Positions 6,352 to 11,413 of a stretch of 11,413 nt of DNA are shown piece by piece. Each line of letters starts with the position of its first letter. Within the stretch, counting starts at the first letter, position 1. Origin of the DNA: an uncultured Prevotella sp. (GTDB taxonomy: Bacteria > Bacteroidota > Bacteroidia > Bacteroidales > Bacteroidaceae); NCBI GenBank assembly GCA_905210845.1, contig CAJLYG010000086.1, forward strand, positions 1 to 11,413, given 5' to 3'. The position numbers and the translations under genes were made by a program. The notes below the pieces were generated by a model. The model had not been told where the DNA came from. It saw nothing but the letters and a program-made list of their open reading frames with translations, and made no database searches.

Positions 6352-7247
6352 CATTCATCATAGGCATCTGTCCCCACCTGACGATCAGAGCCTATTGTCA
6401 GCCTCCGTAGGTCATAATAGGAACCGTTATAGATATTGAAATCTACATATCCCTTGATACCCGGCAACCTACCCGCATCCGTATGTTGCCAAAACTTCCA
6501 TTTTCCCTTGTATTCCACCTTATCCACATAATAATGGGCAATCCAATATGGATAATCGTCAAAGACAGGAGCGTTCAGATAAGCATCCTTGAACTTATAA
6601 TAAGTATATATAATCGGCTTAACATGATATTTGTCCTCTACAATATGCAACCAAGTCAGGACATCCATTTGAAAGTCCTCAACGGACTGGTCCTTTGGCT
6701 TATGCTCTATGTCCAAGACCGGAGGCAGGTCACCATCTTCCAGATGAACCTGTTTCAGGAAATAATATGCCTGGTCTCTTGCTGAAGACTTCGTACTCCA
6801 AAAATGATAGGCACCCCTGATAAAGCCATATTCCCGAGCCTGGTAAAAATTATCGTTGAAGTTTTCATCCAACTTACTGGAACCTTCTGTCGACTTGATG
6901 ATAATAAAGCGCACCGGGCATTTCTCAATCATGGCATTCTGCAGGGCATCCCAATCGATATTCCCCTGATAGTGTGAGATGTCAATCCCATGGATCTCAT
7001 ATCCTTCAGGGTAATTAGCATCCCCATATAAGGCCCTCCAACGGAATCCCGTCGGTCCGACAAAAAAATAATAAAATACCCAGATATAAAAGACGACAAT
7101 GCCAATACCCCCTGTCCACCATGCCCATCGCGGGTATTTACGAAGGAAACGGGGAACAAATGAACGTGAACGCGAACTCGTCCTACGAGTGGTTACTTTC
7201 CTGTTCGCAGTGATCCGTTTTCTTGTTGTCGTCCTTCTGTTCCCCAT
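6351..7247 (-). CDS. Membrane-anchored GH25 lysozyme (N-acetylmuramidase)
   Basis: Predicted to cleave the beta-1,4 bond between N-acetylmuramic acid and N-acetylglucosamine in peptidoglycan. It has 298 residues. The cytoplasmic tail (1-40) has 15 Arg/Lys and no acidic residue; a single membrane segment follows (about 43-63, WWTGGIGIVVFYIWVFYYFFV), so the catalytic domain (about 83-280) should face the periplasm. GH25 hallmarks are GIDISHYQG (87-95, Asp89), the DIE motif (179-181) with the presumed acid Glu181, PIIYTYYKF (211-219) and VDFNIYNG (268-275). No cleavable signal peptide is seen, so it is probably tethered and serves the cell's own wall turnover rather than secretion. It starts 76 bp after the pfp stop with no promoter box recognised between, suggesting read-through from pfp, and ends in its own terminator. 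The ATG at 7247 is preceded by CTTAATAATCA, with no Shine-Dalgarno. Confidence 0.93.
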   Translation of the reverse strand: MGNRRTTTRKRITANRKVTTRRTSSRSRSFVPRFLRKYPRWAWWTGGIGIVVFYIWVFYYFFVGPTGFRWRALYGDANYPEGYEIHGIDISHYQGNIDWDALQNAMIEKCPVRFIIIKSTEGSSKLDENFNDNFYQAREYGFIRGAYHFWSTKSSARDQAYYFLKQVHLEDGDLPPVLDIEHKPKDQSVEDFQMDVLTWLHIVEDKYHVKPIIYTYYKFKDAYLNAPVFDDYPYWIAHYYVDKVEYKGKWKFWQHTDAGRLPGIKGYVDFNIYNGSYYDLRRLTIGSDRQVGTDAYDE

Positions 7248-7323
7248 TGATTATTAAGAAAATAGCGAAAGACACGATCGCATACGAATACCCGCCATGC
7301 GACCTTGTCTCTCACCACATGAT

Positions 7324-8967
7324 TTATTTCTCCTGTTCCAAAGCGAGCGTACGCGTGGTACGGTCGCATACAGAAGACGGACCCCAGTACTGGATAGGGC
7401 CAGGATAAACAAAGCAAGTCTCCTTAGCGAACTCATCCCGCTTTTCAGCCCATTTCTTGAATGGCTTTCCGTTCAGGTCGACTAAGGCCTTACGGATAAC
7501 AGGCTTCATCTCACCATTACGGCGCTCCATGTTCATCATCATTGTAATAGGCACACCTCCAGCTTTCCATTCATCCGTAGGAGCAGTTGTATTCTTGACA
7601 ATAGCCATGTAACCTGTCTTGCCATTTGCGATCAGCTGAGCTGCGCTCACGCCGAGGGCATAGCAATAGTCAGCATCAAAATTAGAAGGAGCGGCACAAC
7701 GACCTTCATAACCAAAGAAGTGATGCAAAGCTGCGAACTTACCCACATACTTACCTTCCTTCTTCCATTCATCCAATTTAGCAGCGACCATATCCGAAAG
7801 AAGTTTCTCTGTTTCGATCAAGGATACCTGGACATTTCCATGAGGGTCACGGTCAAGAGACAACTGGCGTGCTACCTCATAAGGCAGTGTTGCAAAGGTC
7901 TCTGCATTCTCCTTGCTCAAATGCGTCAAGATATATTCACGCTGTGCCTTCTTGTCAAGATCCTTATAGTCTGCGCCATGAGCAGCAAGCAAGTCGTTTA
8001 GTTCGTCTATCAGGCGACCAATAGAAGGAATGAACTCGATCAAACCTTCCGGGATCAAGACAACGCCGAAGTTGTTACCTGCGGCAGCACGGTTGGCTAC
8101 AGCCGTGGCAATCTGCTCCACGATCTGGTTCAAGGTCATATCCTTCTCCTGTACTTCCTCAGAGATAATACAGATATTAGGCTGGCACTGCAGGGCACAT
8201 TCCAATGCAATATGAGAAGCAGAACGACCCATCAACTTGATGAAATGCCAATACTTACGGGCAGAGTTACAGTCGCGCTCGATATTGCCGATTACCTCGC
8301 TATACGTCTTGGTAGCAGTATCGAAGCCGAAAGAAGTCTCGATCTGGTCATTCTTCAAGTCACCATCAATGGTCTTAGGACAACCAATGACCTGAACGCC
8401 ATATTTCTTGGCTGCATAGTATTCCGCGAGGACACAAGCGTTTGTATTAGAGTCATCACCGCCGATGATGGTAATGGCCTTGATATCCAACTGACGGATA
8501 ATCTCCAGACCTTTCTCGAACTGGTCTACTTTCTCCAGTTTGGTACGGCCAGAGCCAATCATGTCAAATCCACCGGTATTACGGTAATCATCAATAATAT
8601 CCTTGGTCAGCTCAATATATTGATGGTCAACGAGTCCACCAGGCCCCATCAGGAAACCATATAAACGGTTATTCGGGTTCATCTTCTTGATGGCATCGAA
8701 AATACCACAGATCACGTTGTGTCCGCCAGGAGCCTGACCTCCGCTGAGGATAACGCCAACGTTCATTACCTGTGAGTTCTCCTGATCACCAGGAACGAAT
8801 TCTACAAGAGGCATACCATAAGTATTGGGGAACAGCTTTTTGATCTCTTCCTGATCACCAACACTTTGGGTCGGCTCACCTTCCTTAATTTTCACAGCTC
8901 CCTGAAGTCCCTTAGGCAGCTTGGGCTGGTAAGCGGCTCTCTCTTTTTGTAAAAGACTCTTTTTCAT
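7324..8967 (-). CDS. pfp: Pyrophosphate-fructose 6-phosphate 1-phosphotransferase (PPi-PFK)
   Basis: Reversibly phosphorylates fructose 6-phosphate to fructose 1,6-bisphosphate using pyrophosphate instead of ATP, in cytoplasmic glycolysis or gluconeogenesis. At 547 residues it belongs to the long PPi-PFK type seen in plants, spirochaetes and Bacteroidetes. Key motifs are GGQAPGGHN (76-84), GGDDSNTNA (169-177, where the second Asp takes the place that is Gly in ATP enzymes), [11 protein letters not shown] (197-207, Lys198 and catalytic Asp201), MGRSASH (246-252), PEGLIEFIP (306-314) and FGYEGRC (418-424). The GGDD and PKTIDGD pair is the accepted signature of PPi specificity. The ATG at 8967 has AAAGG eight bases upstream, an unusually good Shine-Dalgarno for this phylum. 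A promoter-like box lies about 50 bp before it. The lysozyme gene follows on the same strand. Confidence 0.97.
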   Translation of the reverse strand: MKKSLLQKERAAYQPKLPKGLQGAVKIKEGEPTQSVGDQEEIKKLFPNTYGMPLVEFVPGDQENSQVMNVGVILSGGQAPGGHNVICGIFDAIKKMNPNNRLYGFLMGPGGLVDHQYIELTKDIIDDYRNTGGFDMIGSGRTKLEKVDQFEKGLEIIRQLDIKAITIIGGDDSNTNACVLAEYYAAKKYGVQVIGCPKTIDGDLKNDQIETSFGFDTATKTYSEVIGNIERDCNSARKYWHFIKLMGRSASHIALECALQCQPNICIISEEVQEKDMTLNQIVEQIATAVANRAAAGNNFGVVLIPEGLIEFIPSIGRLIDELNDLLAAHGADYKDLDKKAQREYILTHLSKENAETFATLPYEVARQLSLDRDPHGNVQVSLIETEKLLSDMVAAKLDEWKKEGKYVGKFAALHHFFGYEGRCAAPSNFDADYCYALGVSAAQLIANGKTGYMAIVKNTTAPTDEWKAGGVPITMMMNMERRNGEMKPVIRKALVDLNGKPFKKWAEKRDEFAKETCFVYPGPIQYWGPSSVCDRTTRTLALEQEK

Positions 8968-9019
8968 TTTACCTTTAATATTAATATGAATAATTGGAAT
9001 TCTACTATTGAAACTGATG

Positions 9020-9050
9020 CAAATTTAATGCTTTTCCTTGATATGAGGAA
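9020..9050 (-). promoter_or_regulatory. Probable pfp promoter
   Basis: On the minus strand TAAATTTG (9027 down to 9020) fits TAnnTTTG, and TTTC (9051-9048) stands 20 bp upstream where TTTG would be ideal. The box is 52 bp before the pfp ATG. It is divergent from the plus-strand promoter at 9100-9130, so the two may share control. Confidence 0.6.
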
Positions 9051-9153
9051 AGAAAAAAGAAAGAAATCCAAGTTTCTGAACATTTTTTTAGCCATCTTCT
9101 TGCTTTTCCCCATTTTTTATTTTATCTTTGACGAGAAAATGTGGCAATTATAA
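9043..9153 (+). CDS. Possible 36-residue membrane peptide (uncertain)
   Basis: An open frame ATG (9043) to TAA (9153) reads MRKEKRKKSK, then FLNIFLAIFLLFPIFYFIF, then DEKMWQL: a strongly basic N terminus (6 Arg/Lys in the first 8 residues) and a 19-residue hydrophobic segment, the pattern of a small single-pass membrane protein. An in-frame ATG at 9028 would add five residues. Against it: the strand is T-rich here, which gives Phe/Leu/Ile codons by chance; no Shine-Dalgarno is seen; and the promoter for the next gene (9100-9130) lies inside the frame. I do not recognise a family. Confidence 0.25.
   Translation: MRKEKRKKSKFLNIFLAIFLLFPIFYFIFDEKMWQL
9100..9130 (+). promoter_or_regulatory. Promoter of the 9165-11413 gene set (TTG-N20-TATCTTTG)
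   Basis: TATCTTTG (9123-9130) matches TAnnTTTG exactly, with TTG (9100-9102) 20 bp upstream, the same geometry as both feoB sites. It ends 34 bp before the ATG at 9165, giving a short leader. Confidence 0.7.
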
Positions 9154-9164
9154 TTCTATAAGCT

Positions 9165-9437
9165 ATGGCTAATAAACGAACATTAAAGAAGACCATCAAC
9201 TACATTTGTAGTGATTTGTTTGCAGAATGTGTAGCAGCATCCCTGTATAGTGGCAAACCAGACCAGGAAGATGTCAATGCGCTCCTGGCATCTATCCTTA
9301 GTATCCATTCCGACTTCATCCGGAGAATCTCTCATCCGGAACCAGGGATGAAAGATAAAGAATATTTCCAGAAACTCATGAAGGATTTCAACAAGCAAGT
9401 TTCAGAAATCATCGACCAAATCGGCAACTTACACTAA
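9165..9437 (+). CDS. Conserved small protein of unknown function
   Basis: A 90-residue soluble protein with no signal peptide or membrane segment. I do not recognise a named domain. It looks largely helical: residues 5-30 (TLKKTINYICSDLFAECVAA), 34-56 and a C-terminal helix from about 63 (KDKEYFQKLMKDFNKQVSEIIDQI), with a break at HPEPGM (57-62). It has two cysteines (15 and 22). Composition is like its neighbours and it has a strong promoter, so it is probably real. It is the first gene of a compact set: the acyltransferase ATG lies 9 bp after its stop, consistent with translational coupling. A regulatory or scaffolding role next to envelope enzymes is possible but not shown by the sequence. 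Confidence 0.85.
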   Translation: MANKRTLKKTINYICSDLFAECVAASLYSGKPDQEDVNALLASILSIHSDFIRRISHPEPGMKDKEYFQKLMKDFNKQVSEIIDQIGNLH

Positions 9438-9446
9438 GAGATCGCT

Positions 9447-10004
9447 ATGTGGAAGAATTTTTGTCGTTGGTTATTATACTCACGTCTGGGGTGGAGAAAG
9501 GAAATAACCGTCTCTCACCCCGATAAGTTTATTCTTTGCCTGGCTCCGCATACCAGCAATTGGGACTTTGTCTTAGGCAGGCTTTACGCGGGTGCAGAAG
9601 GTTTGTCGTGTAACTTCCTGATGAAGAAAGAATGGTTTGTATGGCCCCTCAGTATCCTTTTCAGGCGTTGGGGAGGGATACCGGTATGGAGGAACAAGCA
9701 TACGAGCATGACAGACAACCTCGCCCAAGAAGCTGAGAAGAGCAAGACCTTCAGGTTGTGCGTGACGCCTGAGGGGACACGGTCGCGTAATCCGGATTGG
9801 AAAAAGGGGTTCTATTTTATCGCCCTCAAAGCGAGGATCCCTATCCTACTCTATGGCATTGATTATGAAAAGCGTATCATCCAATGCACCCAAGAGGTTA
9901 TTCCCAACGGGGATTATGAGCAGCAAATCAAAGAAATCAAACGATACTATAAGGACTTCCATGGGAAGAAGCCTGAGAATTTCACGATAGGAAACGTAGA
10001 ATGA
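9447..10004 (+). CDS. PlsC-like lysophospholipid acyltransferase family protein
   Basis: Member of the glycerophospholipid acyltransferase superfamily, which transfers acyl chains to lysophosphatidate or related lipids at the inner membrane. It has 185 residues, shorter than typical PlsC (~240), and lacks an obvious N-terminal membrane helix. Motif I reads HTSNWD (35-40), a good HxxxxD catalytic pair (His35, Asp40). Motif III is PEGTRSR (108-114), the substrate-phosphate site. Motif II is less clear, around FLMKKEW (57-63), with GIPVWR (77-82) after it. The APHTSNWDF form is found in a subgroup whose substrate is often unknown, so an ornithine-lipid or other lyso-lipid acceptor is possible. 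It starts 9 bp after the preceding gene, and its TGA stop overlaps the next gene's ATG (ATGA), indicating one transcript. Confidence 0.88.
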   Translation: MWKNFCRWLLYSRLGWRKEITVSHPDKFILCLAPHTSNWDFVLGRLYAGAEGLSCNFLMKKEWFVWPLSILFRRWGGIPVWRNKHTSMTDNLAQEAEKSKTFRLCVTPEGTRSRNPDWKKGFYFIALKARIPILLYGIDYEKRIIQCTQEVIPNGDYEQQIKEIKRYYKDFHGKKPENFTIGNVE

Positions 10005-11413
10005 TGAAAGTAAAGATTGGTTTCATATTTCTCATGGCATTTCTTGTCAGGATAGAACTTGCAACAGCCCAAACGTCAACCTCTAACCCTAAGGTTGAAA
10101 GTAAGCTCATGCTCTTTTTCCAGCGATATAAATATAAAAGCCAGGATCCTCACAAAACGAAATTGACTGGCTGCGAGGTAAACGACAGTGCGCGCACAAT
10201 TACCGCCGTGGTAGACGAGTATTTCTCCACACAGGAATTTACGCCCACCATCGTCAACCAAATCTATACAAAGCTAAAGGGCGTATTGCCCAAGCCTTAC
10301 AACCGCTACAAGATGAAGGTGGTGACAAACGGGATGGCGATCGAGGACCTGGTCCCGAACCGCCTGACGAAATATGCAGATAGGGGAAGGATGTGGGGAG
10401 ACATCGATTATGAAGGAGACGCATGGGTCAGGAACGTGTCCCGCCCATTCCGGATCACACATGGGCTCAATGGGCGCCACATCTCCTTGTGGGCGAGCCA
10501 TGGACGATACTTTGACCTCAAGAGAGGCAAATGGAGCTGGCAGCGCCCCCAGCTATTCTGTACTACAGAAGATCTGTTCACACAGATGATCGTTGTCCCT
10601 TACTTAATACCCATGTTAGAAAATGCGGGAGCTGTCGTATTCACGCCCCGGGAAAGAGATCCCCAGAAGAATGAATGTATCATCGACAACGATGATATAC
10701 AAAAATACCCTTATTATCAGGAGATCAACAACAACGGTCGCTGGCAGTTCACTGGGCAAAAAGGATTTGCCCGTCATAGTGGGGACTATCAGGACAATGA
10801 AAATCCTTTTGAGGCAGGGACAGCCAAGATGATCGCAACGACATCCAAGAGCAGGTCGCTCAGTCAAGTATCGTATCAACCTGCCTTTCCCACAGCAGGG
10901 CGATATGCGGTCTATGTCAGCTATCAGACCCTCGACAACAGCGTCAGCGATGCACAGTACATCGTCTGCCATAAAGGACAGCGTACCTACTTCCAGGTGA
11001 ACCAGCAAATGGGCGGAGGTACCTGGGTGTATTTAGGCACATTCGATTTCGACAAAGGATGCAACCTTTACAATAGAGTTGTCCTGACGAACCACTCTTC
11101 ACAGAAAGGTGTGGTGACTGCTGATGCTGTTCGGTTTGGGGGTGGCATGGGCAATATCATACGAGGGGAAAGTACGAGTGGGCTCCCCCGTTCCTTGGAA
11201 GGAGCCAGATATTATGCGCAATGGGCAGGAGCCCCCTATTCTGTCTACAGCTCGAAGAATGGGGAGGATGACTATGGGGACGATATCAATGCACGATCCT
11301 ATATGACCAACTGGTTAGGAGGAGGTTCTGTATACATGCCTTCGTTAGAAGGGAAGAAGGTTCCTTTCGAATTGTCGCTTGCCATCCATAGTGATGCCGG
11401 CTATGCCGAGGAT
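10001..11413 (+). CDS. Secreted zinc amidase-like protein with golvesin-type domain (3' end outside window)
   Basis: Open to the window edge: 471 residues visible, stop not seen. The ATG at 10001 overlaps the acyltransferase stop; the ATG at 10004 is an equal alternative. The N terminus is a signal peptide with likely cleavage after ATA (residue 23) before Gln, although Arg17 and Glu19 interrupt the hydrophobic core. Parts of an N-acetylmuramoyl-L-alanine amidase (Amidase_3-like) fold can be traced: ISLWASHGRYFD with His167, TTEDLF with Glu190, MLENAGAVVFTPRERD, and LAIHSDAG with His463. These fit the His-Glu-His zinc ligands, the third lying far downstream. Residues about 248-382, including GGGTWVYLGTFDFDKG and ending TADAVRFGGG, match the golvesin C-terminal type seen in proteins often labelled xanthan lyase. 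I infer peptidoglycan or glycan-linked amide hydrolysis in the cell envelope. It is third in the 9165 set. Confidence 0.8.
   Translation, partial: MMKVKIGFIFLMAFLVRIELATAQTSTSNPKVESKLMLFFQRYKYKSQDPHKTKLTGCEVNDSARTITAVVDEYFSTQEFTPTIVNQIYTKLKGVLPKPYNRYKMKVVTNGMAIEDLVPNRLTKYADRGRMWGDIDYEGDAWVRNVSRPFRITHGLNGRHISLWASHGRYFDLKRGKWSWQRPQLFCTTEDLFTQMIVVPYLIPMLENAGAVVFTPRERDPQKNECIIDNDDIQKYPYYQEINNNGRWQFTGQKGFARHSGDYQDNENPFEAGTAKMIATTSKSRSLSQVSYQPAFPTAGRYAVYVSYQTLDNSVSDAQYIVCHKGQRTYFQVNQQMGGGTWVYLGTFDFDKGCNLYNRVVLTNHSSQKGVVTADAVRFGGGMGNIIRGESTSGLPRSLEGARYYAQWAGAPYSVYSSKNGEDDYGDDINARSYMTNWLGGGSVYMPSLEGKKVPFELSLAIHSDAGYAED

Noticed and set aside
7278..7302. Inverted repeat TCGCAT/ATGCGA between pfp and the lysozyme gene
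   Set aside because: Six-bp arms with a 13-nt loop and no T-run; not enough for a terminator or operator call.
10001..11413. Xanthan lyase assignment for the last gene
   Set aside because: This label spreads through databases from the golvesin-like segment; the catalytic residues seen are those of a zinc amidase and no polysaccharide lyase motif is visible.

Overview
The window comes from the chromosome of an anaerobic member of the Bacteroidales (Bacteroides/Prevotella-like). Four things point there: promoters of the Bacteroidetes type (a -7 box TAnnTTTG with weak or absent Shine-Dalgarno sequences), a FeoA-FeoB fusion, a long-form pyrophosphate-dependent phosphofructokinase, and a porin O/P-like barrel beside asparaginase. 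I cannot assign genus or species. There are no tRNA or rRNA genes, CRISPR arrays, insertion sequences or phage genes.

Layout: (1) 1-3520, plus strand, asparagine/aspartate use: the 3' part of a type II L-asparaginase, an outer-membrane porin, and aspartate ammonia-lyase with its own promoter. Together they would take asparagine to aspartate, then to fumarate plus ammonia, with fumarate feeding anaerobic respiration. A strong hairpin at 3549-3587 closes this block and probably also ends the converging feoB transcript. (2) 3650-6127, minus strand, feoB (FeoA-FeoB fusion) for ferrous iron uptake. It is preceded by about 220 bp holding two promoter-like sequences with identical spacing and a dense nest of inverted repeats. 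(3) 6351-8967, minus strand, pfp (PPi-phosphofructokinase) followed by a membrane-anchored GH25 lysozyme with its own terminator. (4) From 9165, plus strand, a tightly packed set: a 90-residue protein of unknown function, a PlsC-like acyltransferase and a secreted zinc amidase-like protein with an inserted golvesin-type domain, which runs off the window.

Most of the content is ordinary housekeeping and envelope metabolism, and I do not see a clear new defence or mobile system. The best candidates for something undescribed are the structured region upstream of feoB (6182-6307), an unusual segment in aspartate ammonia-lyase where a conserved glycine-rich block is expected, the amidase whose catalytic halves are separated by a golvesin-like domain, and a possible 36-residue membrane peptide at 9043-9153 that overlaps a promoter.
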